In this document: one piece after another, positions 13,263 through 27,800 of the stretch
How the letters are laid out: the number at the start of each line of letters is the position of its first letter
Position numbering within the stretch: position 1 is the first letter of the stretch
Made by a program: the position numbers and the translations under genes
NCBI GenBank assembly: GCA_013397695.1
Contig: VYZI01000129.1
Coordinates: 595,730-659,729, forward strand
DNA: 64,000 nt
Reading direction: 5' to 3'
Origin: Centropus unirufus
Lineage: Eukaryota; Chordata; Aves; Cuculiformes; Centropidae
Notes under the pieces: model-generated
What the model was told of the DNA's origin: nothing
Database searches by the model: none
Seen by the model: the letters and a program-made list of their open reading frames with translations, nothing else

Positions 13263-14054
13263 TCACAGTTCCACAGGATCAAAAAAAAAACCCCAACTAA
13301 AATAAAATTTCTTGGCTTTCATGGACAAACTACCTAGGAATAAATTTGGTTTTAAACATTAAGGAGTAAAATGCATAACCCAGTATATCTTTACCTGTGG
13401 CAATTTATTCCTTCTTTTCTGAGGAAGAGATAAACTTGAGTTTTACGAAGAGATGGACAGATACTAAAGTGTCTAAAAAATGACATGATATTTTTCTCAT
13501 AATGTATTTACCAAATTCCTGTTAAAATTTTGAAAAGTTTGGCTCTAATTCTAGTCTTCTGCAGGCACTGTGAAATTACTCAGGAACAGAACATTTGAGT
13601 CATGTTTGCTTTCATGTTTAAATAACATAATCATACTAAAAAGATAAATACATTTCAAATACACAGAAGAAGAAAATTTCATTGTGATTTACTGTCATTA
13701 TTATACTATGTTTATCCAGAATAAATGAGATTAGTCGGGGGCAGAAAGTTATCCAAGGTTTAGAAAATGTTGATGGGTTTAAGTCCATCTAACTGGTATT
13801 CATGGTAAAGTAATGATGCATAAAAATATTTCTCTAACATATCATAAGCACCATAAAATATGAAAGTACTTTAATTGACAAAAATCTATTCAGAGATCCC
13901 AGTGTGCCATGTTAAAACTAATTGAATTCACTTTATCATTCACAAAGCCAGTCAATTAAATGTAAATTTAAAGCCCAATGAACAAATGGTGCTCAGCTCA
14001 CAATCAAGCTACAATTACAAGTAGACAAACCATGAAATCAAGTGCTTGTTCACA

Positions 14055-14116
14055 TTAGTATAGGAAATTAAATAGCGTTCCAAAATACTCAAGCTTGCAT
14101 GCTACATTTAGTGTTT
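14055..14116 (+). repeat. 62-bp direct repeat, copy 2
   Basis: This is the partner of 13070-13131. The differences are T/A, T/C and A/G substitutions. The shared core includes the HindIII- and SphI-type palindromes AAGCTT and GCATGC. Confidence 0.9.
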
Positions 14117-14431
14117 GGAAGTGTAAGGAGGCCATAAAATGGTAAGTAACATTCACCCATGGCCAAAGTTTATTTCAACTGGGTTGCAGATGGTCAACTT
14201 CTTTGTAAACCTGTCCCATAATATCTGATTATACGATATACGAAGATTAAAACATTTTCAACCGATTCCCAGAACCATATCTTTAAAGAAACATTAGTTT
14301 TCCTTGATATGCATGGCTGGATTCAGTTTTTTATGAAATATTTTCTTATTTTAAAATTCAAGATTCTAATCCTATAACCATTCAATTGTTAAAAATTCTG
14401 TAGCTGAAGCATTTTTTTCCCCACTCTGTAG

Positions 14432-14523
14432 TACCAGTTTTTATGTGATGAAACAACAGAAGTAAAACACATCACCACTACTGCTAGAGTGGATGATGGA
14501 CAATGGTATCAAGTACAAATTAG
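14432..14523 (+). CDS. EYS: EYS-like exon B: middle strands of the laminin G domain
   Basis: This 92-nt exon has 30 complete codons plus AG of a split codon. Its acceptor is a T-rich tract ending CTCTGTAG and its donor is TAG|GTAAGT, a near-perfect consensus. The translation begins YQFLCDETTEVKHITTTARV and continues DDGQWYQVQI. The DGQWYQVQI stretch is the hallmark 'D-G-x-W-H-x-V' strand of laminin G domains. It enters in phase 0, continuing directly from the upstream exon 1.7 kb away, and leaves in phase 2. One cysteine (residue 5 of the exon) may pair with the PCEAE cysteine encoded by the next exon. Confidence 0.9.
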
Positions 14524-17500
14524 GTAAGTTCTATATTTTACTGTTTTCTGTTTTATAATTGCCTCAAACATCATCTAGGTATGATAGTTAATAAATTCCA
14601 ATGATATATCTCATTAGAGATGGGCAATACTTGGACATGTGCAGTAAAATCATGTTATGACAGTGTGGACTAAAATACATCCCTGGAAAGGATGTTTAGA
14701 AGTATAGTACAGCTGGGCAGTGCTTATCACATTGTTGAAGTAATCAACAGAAATAAATTCATTCCCAATGATATCATGTACCATATCAAACATAAATATT
14801 CAGGCAGGGAAGCTACTGTGCAGTAGGTCCAACCTACTTAGATGAGGAAAAAGTGGAATATCTGACAATAAAAGTGTGACTCTTGGAAAACAGATAAACA
14901 AAAGCAGTACCACAACTTTTGTTGCTATTACTGCAACTTGTATTATAATATATTGCTCCTTTAAAATAACAATACTTGCAGCCAAAGGAGGATAAAATGA
15001 AAGATAAATGAGGTAAGTAGTAGATTTTCCACAGGTTTTATTTCCAGATGGTGTCTGTTTCCTTTCATGGCAATGTAATTGGAAAGGCAAATCTGTGTTT
15101 GGGAATAATATAAATACTCATAGTTGTAAGAATCTACAAGCAGGCTGACCAAAGCAATTAAATGTGAACATTATAAAGGAAATCAAAGGCAGAAAAGCAG
15201 CTGGTGTGGTCTGCAAATAGAAGTGCAGTAAATCAAAGTGCAGTACACCTTGTAACCAATCTCATTAGTGTCTCCCTTGTATTGTGCAGCTGAAAAAAGT
15301 AATCCTGAACTACCAAATTCTGACCTGCAAAAATCAACAGTACTTTATTTTAAAAGACGTGCATCTCTCTCTGCTTAAAAAAAATGAATAAATTACTTCA
15401 AAAAATGTTTGCAGAGAAATGATAATCTTTTACTGGAATAAGCCTTTTATATGTACACCTGTCCATACATAGCCAAATTAAGCACTTTTGCAGGGCAACC
15501 ACTAGTGATAAAAGTGAAATTCCCTAAAATGTTGAATAGCATGCCTAGTTGTCTTTATTCCATTGTTTATAACTCCCTCTTCATCTCAAAGTAGAGAAAG
15601 TAGAATTGGTATTTTTTTGGAGAAGAGATACAAAAATGATAAAGGCATTAAGCAGCTTAAGGCATTAAACAGTGTCTAAATAATCAAGGACTCTGAAAGT
15701 CCATTGAAGACAACTGAAGGTGAATAACAACAAAGTCTGAAAAGTCACATAAAAAGTGAATGAAGACTAGAGACATAAATTTTTTATCCTGTTAGCTAGT
15801 TTGATCCATTAGAATTCTATTGTTAGTCCTTTGTTGTTTGTTTTAAGAGTCTGAGATCCTGAAGAAAACAACAGGCTGAATGCGTGTACTCTCAGTACTG
15901 TAGGAGACTTTAAGTAAAACATTTTCTGCTAGTGCCGGCACATTAGAACTGCCATGTCATTGACATTACTCAGGGATGCATTAACCATCATGATGTGAGT
16001 GCACATTTTATGCATTTTTCCCCAACTCTATTGAGCAGAAAATAGCTTGAATCTATAAATCATCCTATGTCAATAGCTGGAGAGAAAAACAACCCAATTT
16101 CTCTTTCCTGTGTTCCTTTGGAGCCAAAAAAAAAAAAAAAGGAAGGACGAAGAGTTATCACCTTTCATTTTCATAAAATGGTAATTATTTCAAGAGAGTT
16201 TTGGTAAGATGGCTCACACTGTTTTTTGCTGTTGAAAGAGAAGGAATGCATAATGTTTATGGGATCCAGACTAATTAGTGGATAATTATTAATTAACCAC
16301 TGTAAATTGGTATTGACAATGTTTTAAGATTTAAAATCTTAATGGCACAGATGGTAAAAGCAATTGATTAGAAGTTGCTTCTTTTTTCCATCTACTGAAT
16401 CTTCAGAGATGCTGGAGCTAATTAAGAAAAGATATGCTGCACAAAAAAGTATAACTGCTTTTCATAGTTTTTCTTTATTTACGACTGAATATATAACATT
16501 GTCAAATCAACTTGATGAAGTCACTTTTGAAATAATCTGTGTTACTTGCTTTAGGAATTTAACATTGTATTTCATCTATGGTAGTATAATAACGGAAACC
16601 TTAAAATAATGTGGGTGGAAACTAGCCACAGCTTTCTCAGCAGCTGTCTTGGGCTTTGCAAACATTGTTTAATCACAGAGCTGATTTGTATTAAAAAAAG
16701 TAAATTAAGTTTTGAACAATGGCATCTGGAAAGTTGGAGAAGTCTCGATAGGGATGGAGGTGACACTGAATACTATAATTTAGTGGGTATGCGCAGTGTG
16801 GGATCCTTTGTCCTGCAGATGTTAAGTACAGACACCATGGATAATTAAAAAAAAATGTTTGTACTAGTTTGTGGAAGGAAACTGCTCATTCTCATTACTT
16901 AAAGTATACCTAATTTTTTTAGAGCCCTTTTGATGTAGCCCTGTGATAGAAAGATTTTTGTCTTCCAAGTTCACTGAAAGCAATGCATTTCAGCTAATGA
17001 AGATAAGCCATCTGCAAAGAATATACAGCCTCTACAATGTTGTATTAAATGAAAGAAACATAGACTTAAAAGTGGTGAGTGTTGTATAATAGAAGTTGAA
17101 ATACTGTGTAAATTAGGTACTGATAATATCTTTCTTTTTCTGCTTACAAGGGAATATTTTACTGCTTTCTTTATCCCACAGAAATTATTCTTAGTGTGAA
17201 TAAAAGAAATGCCATACCTTTTAATGTTTGCATATAAACGTGCATATTACTGCTAGAAATTACATTATATTCAGTTCTGAGTTCACCAGAATATCCATGT
17301 TGAAAGTAAAAAGTAAAATATTTTTCATGATGATGGAATACAATTGTAACAATTTGATAAAATGGATGCAGTAATAAGAAAACTGGATTTCTATTAGGTC
17401 TTGGATAGTTTGAAAATTTTGAATAGATTATAACTTTTGGCATCAGAGTAGTCTGTATTTATGCAATTGGCTGCTAAATCCGACAGGTTGCCAAGGTATT

Positions 17501-20500
17501 CCTCAGAGCAATGCCTAAGAATTTTGTTTTATATGTAAGCTAGTACAGTTGTTTACTAAGTTTAGCTATTAACAAGCAATAGCTGCAATTGTTTCACTCA
17601 AATATATGATTGTATGTCTTTCATTTTCTTAAGAATGTTACCAAGGAGGTGAAAGAGCTAGAGTGAAAACTGCTCCTGGGCAATATCCCACAAGTATTAG
17701 ATTTATGCAAGGATTTATGAGGGGAAGGAAATATTGAAGGGGCTAAAACACTGGGAAATTTACATGTTTGGTTTTGTTGTGAAGATACAGTTACCTTACC
17801 AGCAATGCAAGGGATGTTATAACAACCAGAGGATATTTACTCTGTAGCCTTTATATTGCTTGGTTTAGACAGCTTTTTATGAAGGTTCAAGATAATCCAT
17901 GTGGTAGAAAATATGCCCTTTTTATTATCTTTTAGAATATGCTACAAAGCTATTTTCCCAAGGGCTTTCAGAGAAATAAGATAAGCATATGATAGAGAAA
18001 TAGGTTAGAATAAAAACCCTGCAGATGCTTTTCTGATTGTTTTATTTCACTTTTACTGTAAATTCCTATTCTTATTTTATCACAGAGGTGTCAAATATAG
18101 GCCTTGATTTTCAGCATAAAAGTATATAAGTGAAGATTTTATCCATGTACTGTGTAAATTCTATATAGTCTGTTTAATGAAAACATGCTTCATGGGCCAT
18201 CTCCTCAAAAAACAGTTTAAGCCACAAGATATTAATAGCAATGACTGCTCTGCTTAACTAGAGTAGAAAGGTATTGTATATTTATAATTATAGATTAATT
18301 GCATTTATCTTTATATTCTATATAATGCCATAAGTGTGGACTTGGCATAAGAGAGTTTATTGTTTGGGTTTTTTTCACCGTTGGGGTGTCTCCCAAGGAA
18401 GCTATCACTTGCAGTACCCGCTGCAAGACATTTGTTGAAGTACTTGGACATTGGTTAAGTCTAATTTATATTTGCCACCAATACAAGTGATTTAGAAGTT
18501 GATGAACCTCCAAAGTGGCCAATGATAGGGTCCTCACATGCATACTTTTCTATCTATGACAGTGTTGGTCACTTTTCAGTTTCAGCCTCTTCTAAAATGC
18601 CTAGTGAAAAACTAAGAGTACATGAAATACAACAAAAATGCTGACTTATAGTTTCCATTCTTTTTTTATAGTCTGAAACTTTTCCCAGTTTGATGATCTT
18701 ACTTGAAAAAATTCTGATTTATTACACTTGGTCCAATTTATTTATGTTTTATTAGCACTCGTAATAAAATTGCATTTCTTATTTCCTGAATTCTACTGAA
18801 TCTTTATTCCTTCTTAGTTTCTGTCTGTTATTTACTGAACAGTATCCATAGCAGAGAAGCTTATTCAATAAAAACAAAGTGATCTGAGAATATAGTTTAG
18901 ATGTAGAGGCATTTTTTGTTAAAAAAGTTCAAAATTATGGAAAAAATTGAAATAACAATACCAGATTTGTAAGCTGGAAAATAAGAAAGAATGGTGAATA
19001 TTTGTGTTTCACAGTGATTCTATTACTGCTCCCTACCAAAGCAGGACAGTGCCACAGTAATGACAATTGTGGATTGAAGCAAGAGAGTAAAAGGAGATTC
19101 TGATTTAGGAACAATGAGATTAAAAACAAGCATGCATTAAAAAAAAAAAAAAATCAAGGAAAACTTTAGGAATCTTCCTAGTCAGAATATATCATTATGT
19201 TTTTTCCTGTCCATTCTAATAACCTGCACAATACAGTTAGAGAGAACTAATTTGATTTTAAACCTTTCACAGATAAGTAGAAGCCATGCTGGACTAATAA
19301 TATTCTCTCCTGTAACTAATTTTATTCATTACTTTAGCTCATAAATCCTTGGTAATTTAAAAGTGGCTTAATAAATCTTTCTCTTTGGAGGTCAAGCATT
19401 CAATATAAATGTTGATGCATGTAAAGGATAAATGTTCAATCAATAATGGTTTTCAGATTATATTTTTTTTTTTGTCTAAGACTATGTTATTCAATTTTAA
19501 ACAAGTTAGATTATTATGCAGAAAATGACTTTGCAGATGCTAGAGAGGAATAGAAATCTAAATACAAAACTAGCATCTTACTGAAAAACTTCAGAACAGT
19601 TACACAATAAATTCATCTATACATCGATTGAATACTGAGAAATCCTTGATGATAACAATTCAAAAGAAACATTAAATAAAGTGATAAGCAAAGAAATGAA
19701 ATTATACTTACCCAGATTATTTTGTGAGCAAACATTGATTTCTGGTGCTGAAGATTATTTTTGTATGCAGATACCAGAAATTAGTTTCATGTGCAATGTA
19801 TCAATTCATTTGTCTTCTATAATTCTCAGGAATTTCAAAGTGCCAGCTATTTTAAATTGTATTTTTTTTCTGAAAAGATAACACCTCTAAATTCATTAAT
19901 AGAACTACTTTACCAAAAATATTAACAATTCCTTGAAATATCATTATTGTGAAAAACCCCAACATTTTTATTTCTAGATTCACAATGTGTTAATTTTATT
20001 CGTTACTTATAATTGCCTTTCTCTGTCTTCAGTAGAAAAAGCAACAAAACAACATGCCCTCTCCTACTGCCTACTGCATATCACTAAATTCTGTATCTTT
20101 TTTAGATACCATCTCAATAATTTATGTATTTGCTGGAGGCTTTTCCTCAGCATATCGCCTTAGTTGGTGCTCTGTCTAAGCATACCTAAATTGCATTCTA
20201 TCCCATATGATCTGTACAGTAACTCTCAACACCATTTTACACATAATTAATTTCCCAGGTTCTTTATAATCCTATTCTAAAAACAGCCAAACCCGACAAT
20301 TTTTAAAACAAATTAGATGCAATATTCACTGGAATCATTTAAATATTTTGTATAAGTTTTCCTTATAAAAAGTAACAGAACATAAGAATATGCTATTTCT
20401 GAATGATTTTTGTTATTTGGAAAGCAGACAAGAGATATATTGGAGACAATTCAGTAGGTTCTTTTATTTGCTTGACTGTGCTGAGTCCTTTGACTTCCTA

Positions 20501-23500
20501 AAGAAAGCAATTTTAAGTTTTCATATTTTCATGTGATGCCAAAAAATTTTATACATGTGCATATTAATTATGAGTAAATACCCCAGACGTCCCCAAGGGA
20601 CCTCAGGAACAAATATTGTGTAAGATTTATAGACTATTTTGTAGAACTTCTCTTCCCCTCTCTGGATGAACATGTTATATCATTTGAACACTACAGATTA
20701 AGACACCACAGACTACCATTTTTATCTAATATAAAATATCTAACCAATTTTTTTCTTTAGAGTTACAAGCCAGATGGGACAATTCATTTAACCAGCAAAG
20801 GGCCAGTAGGTTGACCTGTTCTATTTCATAAATGATCAATTTTTTATTATTTTTTTCAGAAAGCCACAGACTTCAGTGAAATCAAACTTTTCTATTTCTT
20901 AAGTATTTTTCCTGAGATACATTCTCTTGTGATCACCTTTTCCTAAACCCAGAGTATTCGTAAGGAATTTATATATCCAAATTATTCCAGCTGGCAAACC
21001 CCAACAAGTACTGTAGTAAAATTTGAAAAGAAAAACTGGGTAAAGATTCTTTTCTGACCCTAACAACCTTTTCTCTCAAATATTTGACCCTGAGTATATA
21101 AACAAGCAATAGGAATCATCCAATATGGCTAATTCCCTCTGACCTCAACATTTTTTTTGCCTGCTAGATATACATTCACCACAAACTCAACCTCTGTTAT
21201 TTGAGAAATGTTCCAGAAAATGGAGAAACAAAAATAATTAGCCATTTCTGTTCTACAAGAAAAATGCTATGCAGCACTGCCCATTGCATCCAGAAGCCCA
21301 AAAGCATAAATTTTATGATAATTATTGTACTGAAGCAGATATGAAGCAGCATGAATATTTGCAAGATGATGCAATCCATCCTTTTCTCACTGACAAAAGA
21401 GGGATACGCAGAGAGAGAAAAGCAGTATAGCTGTCTTGTTTATCCAGACAGAGCTCTATGAATACCGAACACTGTAACTACTACTTACAAGGAAGCTGTC
21501 TTTCTACTTTATCCTGCGTGCTTCCGTTTCATGCAGAGTCTTCTGGAGGCAGGGAAATTGCCCTTCTTTAAAGTCAATAAGCTTGGTCTCCCTGAAGGAC
21601 AGGATAGAGATTGAACAGTCTCCAGCACCAGCACAGACTGGAAAATCCTTTAACAGAAGGCAAAGTGTCTGCTTGCTGTAGGAGGCGAGCACTGAGGTGA
21701 GCCTTATCGTGAAAGGAAGATTTTGTTCAGGACCAACAGTACATAGCAAAGAAATTATTTAAGTGAAATTTCTAACTTTTCAAGCCTTTTATGTAGTCTA
21801 CAACACTTATTTCTACATTTTCTTTATTTTAAAAGTTACCTGTAAAAAAATTGGATTACGTTGTGTCGTAAACAAAGTCTATTATTAAAGAGGATGCTCC
21901 TTTTATATCTTTTTGGAGAATTCACTTCAAAAAAAGGAGAGAAAATTCAAATTCCCTTCACAGGGAGACTTTTGGCCTCTGCTAGACTTTGGGGATATTT
22001 CTATGTTCAAGGTACTCTATTCCTCATCTCTCCTTTTTTTTAAAAAAAATCCAACTACTGACTGAGGTGACCAGAGTACTGATCTGGTTAAAAATATATA
22101 TTTCTTTTGTTTTCAGCTGAATCATTTCCTTAATGCAAACTGCTGTGCAGGAAAGTGAAGAGGAACACATGGAACAAAGGCTGGAACTGACCCTCCTAGT
22201 TAAATTGCCAGGCAAATCACATCTATAGATAAATAAGTGCCAGTGAGATGATCCAGGCTCTACCACATCTACTAAACATATTCACAGTCCTCCATTCATT
22301 TTCAGAATTTCTTTAAAATGTTGACTTAAAAGTTTGTCTTCTAATAATGAGAAAATTACCTTTGTGTCAAAAATGAGCTTATTTTCAGAAAAAATCATGC
22401 TGTTATACTGCTGATGTTACATGACCGCACCCATTTTGCACATTGTGTAGTAAAGATCTCACTTCTACAGTGCCAGACATGTCAGAATACCCTTTGCTAT
22501 TCTGAATTCTCTAAAAGTTTTTTTTTCATTCAAGAAGAACTATAATTTCACAGAGAAAGAAGCAATAGTGGAAAGGGACAAAACCTAGAAATTGGTATTA
22601 ATATTTTCATGTCATGCAGTTAGTATACAGAAATTGAGAATAATAAAAACATACTTTCTCCTTGCACATCTGTCTCAGTATACAATAAAATCTGCTCCAA
22701 TCAAGCCTCATAAAACAAAAGATTAAAACTAAGTGCATTTGTTTGCGGCTAAATAATATGATTTTATTCTGCATCAATGCAAGGTGAAAAATCTTAACTG
22801 GAATTAAAAAACATCAGGAAATTAAAGCTCAATATTTTGTGCATGTTTTTTTATATTCCACAAAGAGTGACTGGTTTTTGTAGACTTCATATGAGTCAAC
22901 AGAGAATAAACAACTGCCTTTTTCCAACAATGTAATTGAATGCAATGGATTTAATTATACTAAATTGATCATAATAACAGTTAATAGCAACTTAATACTA
23001 CCAATTAGTTTTATACAAACTGATGGTTTACAGCCTCTTTAAGATAAAAGCTTAATTAGTTAGATGTGCCACATCTTGGGTGGAAATCACATTCTACATC
23101 TTTACAGAACTGCCATCAAAGGAGACATTCAGAAGTTAAAATTTAGAATCATCAAAGGAACAATCTGTTGTATGTAGTGATCTATTCCTGCTTAGATTAT
23201 TCTAACAATTAAATACTAAAAATATTTCAGTTATTGCTTCTTCTCTTACTTTGGATATCAAAAGAGCTCATTAGTCTCACTTCTAAGAAGGAAGATTTTC
23301 TGCTTTAACTTCTGTAAACAACTTACTGCAGGGATAGACACATAAACACAGTAGAATAATAATCTAATAGCACTCAACAATCCAAAAGCTTTGTTCTCTA
23401 TTATTCTCTGAAGAACACCAAAGTTCCTTATGGGTACTAAAAAATGCGTTCAATGTTCTGTGACTGCCAGCTGCCTTAGCCCCATGTCAAAAACACAGAA

Positions 23501-24552
23501 ATTATATTAAGGAGAACACAGATTGGGTAAAGAGACCAGAAATAATGTTGGCCTGCAGAGTTCATGTAAATATGAATTCCTACTGTGTAATTGTGTTCTT
23601 ATTCAGTGCAGCCTTTCAGTTTCACTTGAAATAAAATGTAAGTGCTATAACTCTTGATCCAACTCTAAACTGGCCACTGTCTAAATTCTTGAATAGAGTA
23701 CCCTGATTTGGGCCAAGATGGCACTTTATTTACATCTACATTGACTTGAAATAAATGCATACTGTTTTCTAACTTTATTTCTGTAAATAGTAGCAGGAAA
23801 ACTGAAGTTCTCCCAACTGCAAAGACATAAATTTGCAGAGGCATAGATTATTGAGTTTTTTTCTAGCTATATCTATAGTAGTAAATAAAACGGAAATCTG
23901 AAAGATATTATCTGGATCTGAGGCCAACTGGCAGGTCCCAGATTGTGCTTATGAAAATACTTGCAAAATAGGTTGGCAACATTTTAACTAGGAGTGATTC
24001 CTGAACTGCATTAGCCAATTAACTTTTTAGTTTCAGAACTGGATATGGTAGTTAGCCTGGATGACAAACAAAAGAGGAATTATGATAAATTCATAAAATT
24101 TATTCCTTATTTTGTGTAAGGATTTTGTTAGTATGTATGTGGACTCGAAGTCATGTCATGGACCTTTTTAATTTTGTTATGTAAGTGTAACCTCTGTGAA
24201 AAGAATAAGGGGATACAATATTTCCTTAGAACAAAACAAAAATTATTTTTCCCCTGTAATCTTAGATCAATTTACACGATGACTTGTTATTAACTTCAAC
24301 GTTCTTATTTATTTAGTTAAATCACTCTCTAAGACCAGACTAGGAATTCAACTCCAGGTGTTGGAACTATGAGCCTGTTGTCAGAAGGAATGAGAAAAAA
24401 TATGTTGTTGACTCATTAGTTCATCTGCAATGTGAAAGTGTATGTTACTTGTTGTCACAGTAGGACATAGTCAGCACCAACAGATGTGAACAGTTTAAAA
24501 TGATGTATGTTACTGAGAGTGAAAATTTAATGACTCTGAGAGTAACCAGCAT

Positions 24553-24594
24553 ATTTAAATATATATTCATATATTTATATATATATATTTAAAT
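24553..24594. repeat. AT-rich palindrome
   Basis: ATTTAAATATATAT (24553-24566) is perfectly complementary to ATATATATTTAAAT (24581-24594) around a 14-base loop. It is an AT-type inverted repeat able to form a hairpin or cruciform. Confidence 0.85.
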
Positions 24595-24703
24595 CTTAAA
24601 AAAATCTACATGAGGTTCTGCCCTATTCTCTCACTGTTAATGCTATGGGTTTGGTTTTCTTTTTTTTTTTTTTTGCTACACAGATCTCTACAGAAAAACA
24701 TCA

Positions 24704-24850
24704 CAGGATTGTAGAATCATAGGCCAATTCACGCTAGAAGGGACCTCAGGAGGTCTCTAACCTGTTCTGAAACCTGCACAACCTCTTAGAACCGAGAGGT
24801 CCAGGTATTCTAATATTAAATTGTCTCAAACATCCTTGCAAAGCCTTAAG
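24704..24850 (-). mobile_element. CR1 3' fragment, antisense
   Basis: The plus strand shows GTAGAATCATAGGCC, then AGAAGGGACCTCAGGAGGTC, which is the reverse complement of a CR1 3' end (the GACCTCCTGAGGTCCCTTC region and octamer tail). Similarity fades after about 140 bases. Only the 3' tip is kept, as usual for 5'-truncated CR1 insertions. Confidence 0.7.
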
Positions 24851-27800
24851 GTTTTTAAGACCATTACTCCGTCAAAATTAATTCCCCTTTTTTAGAGTGC
24901 ATTAAGAAAATATGACTCTCAATTCTCTGTGATAATAGGTCTATTTTCTGCAGTCATTTTACAAAAATGATCATTCTACTGCAAATATTGTTTTGAGTAT
25001 GAAACCAGAAAATGAAATCTACCAGATACTGAGGAAAATATGAGTTGGCTTTGAATTTTTTAAGCCAAGAAATCTGTCAAATAATAATTAAATGCAGTGA
25101 AAATGTAATATGTTATTAAATTTTAATTAATCAATCAGTTGTCTTCAATGATACCTGAGAACTTAGGGATTGATTTTTAGAATGTATGATGATAAAACTT
25201 CTCTTTAATTCATATAGTTCACAACTCCAATTTGATATAGCCATTTGCAAACCTAAAGTTTTTGTTTAATAGATTGCTAACATTATACACTAAATATTTA
25301 AAGGGTGAGTTGTTTATTGCTGTTCAGCGTGATCACATTTGAATTGAAATTGCTAGAGATGAGTAAAAGTTTCAGTCTTGTTTCTAGAACAAGAGATTTC
25401 CCTTTCTTCTCATGTAAACCAGATTAAAGAAGCTTTATTCCCAGTGAGACTGCACAGCATGACTGACAATACTTTCTCTGGACTCTCCCCCTTTCCCTCC
25501 TCCTCTTCCCCATTTGTCTTATCAACTTTTAATCATGTTATGATAATCCCAAACATGTCATTTAATCATCACTACCAAATGTCAGCAAGTAAGGGCAGTA
25601 TGTAAAAGGATTTGTATTCCATGTAGGCATTGTCATGTTTAGGTACCGTTATCCCAACACTTATCAAAGTGCTATCTGACCTTTCCATCCTTCCAGCCTG
25701 CAAGGCATGGAGCAATGGATTCAATACTGTTTAGACAGAACTCATCTTCAGGTTCTAATTAACAAGCCAGTATTTAAACATTACAATTATGTGAGTACAA
25801 ATGAGGAAACTGTGAACTATTACTGCTGGGTTGGACTGAGGCTCAATTACTGTAGCTTACCCAGCAAAAGTGCTTGAGAGTTGCTGTATGCATTTCCACA
25901 TCATAATTATGCAAAAAGCTCTGTCTTTTTACTTGACCTTTAAAGGACTCAATGTGCTGATTGTAGAAAAAGGATTTTAAAAAAACTGATGGAAATCTCA
26001 TAGAGCACATATATGAGCCGGCGATTGTATCATCAGCAAATGCAAAACAATAATGGTTTAAGGTTATTATTCTAATTTGGCCAGACTCTGCTAGATTCAA
26101 TCAAGCTCAAGCAAAGGTACATAGCTGACATTCTAATAAAATTAGGGCGAAGGCAGCTCACACTATTGCATTGCATTAACTCGTTTTCTGACATAAAGTG
26201 CTGGAAATTAATTTCAGAATACGTTTATAAGGACACACAAAAATACCTCTGCATTTACATCATGTAAACTATTAAGGGCAAGCTAACAAATTTGTCTAAA
26301 GCTAACCTGAAAAGAGCTACATTTATAAGTAGGATGTTTGTGCAATAGCAGTATATATGGGATATTGTAACCAGTTACAGAATTAGCATATCAAAACTTG
26401 TAGAAAAAAAATTAAAAAAACCTAATATAATTTGCCTGGGCAGCTATCCTTCCTGTAGGATACCTGTAGATTAGGTTTTTTCAGTTTGTTGTTTTTTTTA
26501 ATAAAATAGTCTGTCACTTCCCCTCTTGACCCTCTTCCACTCCAGTCTTATGAATTATGTGGCTTTAAAACAACTCTGATTTAAAATATTTCACAAAGAT
26601 TACTATCTTATTATCATGCCTTTATGCATAAATATTACATCATTTTATGTTAGAAGGAATAAATTTTAGATATTAAAAAATATTTTTTTCCTTAGAACAC
26701 TCACCAAATCTTTCTGCTATAGAATGAATACATCCAAGATACCACACTGGATTCAAGCCTTAGGGAAAACCATTTGATCATTGAAAACTATGAGGCAACT
26801 GAGAATGCATGTATTAATTACATATATCACCAGCAAAATTCCTTTGTAGACCAATAATGAAAATAGTATGCTTCAAAACCATGTGTATGGGCTTAGACAT
26901 ATAGCCATTTCATAATATCCACAAATGTGCTAGGAAGGTATTCTTTTCCCTGATTCCTTGCTTTGATTTTCTCCTGCATTTTCCTATTCTTGTTATCAAT
27001 AATTAGGCAGTTTCACAAAAAAAAAAGAAAACACCCTAAACTGATTCCCTATAAAGTTTATTTTTAGCCCACACAATGAAAAGTCCAATTTATTTCTATA
27101 ACATTGATTTTAAGAGCAAAAAAAACCTTCATATTCTTCATCTGATGTTATTTATCATAGGATGGATAGGCCATTTTACTTGCAAAAATGTTTATAATCC
27201 TCTCTGTCGAAAGGCTAATACTGTGTTTGCGTATTTTTCTGAAAGTATCACAAAACCAAAAATAGAAAAAAATTAGAGAAATGTTTGCAAATGGTTTTAC
27301 TGTTAAGTCTCCATCCTCTGAATTAAAAATCTATAGAAGATCTTACCAACTAGTACGTGAGAATTTTTTTATATATCATAAGATGACAGAAGATAGTGAA
27401 GAAAGCATTCTATGCTCTTTTTGTAGTTACTAAGATTCAGGAGCTAATTTTGTATTAGCAAAAATGAACTGAATTCCCATGTTACCTATTATCTCCTAGA
27501 TAAATTTCAGACTTTTTTATAGTTTTATTTGGTATATGCTGTTTTTACATAGAATTTTTGTGACACCTATATTACAAAGGCACTTGAATAGTTTAAAACA
27601 TACAGCCGATTGAACTCTATTTTGTTCCTTATCCAGAGAGAAGGATAGGCTGAAAGAAATTCCTACATGAATCTCATTCAGTTTTGATATTTCTTCACTG
27701 CAATTTTTTCATTAAGATAGAATTCTTCCTGCCAGTTGGTTATTGGAATGTAAATGAACTTTGCATTATTAAAATAAAATTGAAGACAACAAAATTGTTT

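Larger units (their letters stand above)
12728..14431 (+). other. Intron between exons A and B
   Basis: This 1.7-kb intron runs GTAAGA...TGTAG. It holds a 14-bp tandem repeat (13226-13262) and the two copies of a 62-bp direct repeat. No known mobile element is recognised in it. Confidence 0.85.

Noticed and set aside
21504..21749. 81-codon minus-strand frame with fairly even composition
   Set aside because: No recognisable domain, no splice or promoter context, not in phase with the gene; too weak to report as a feature.
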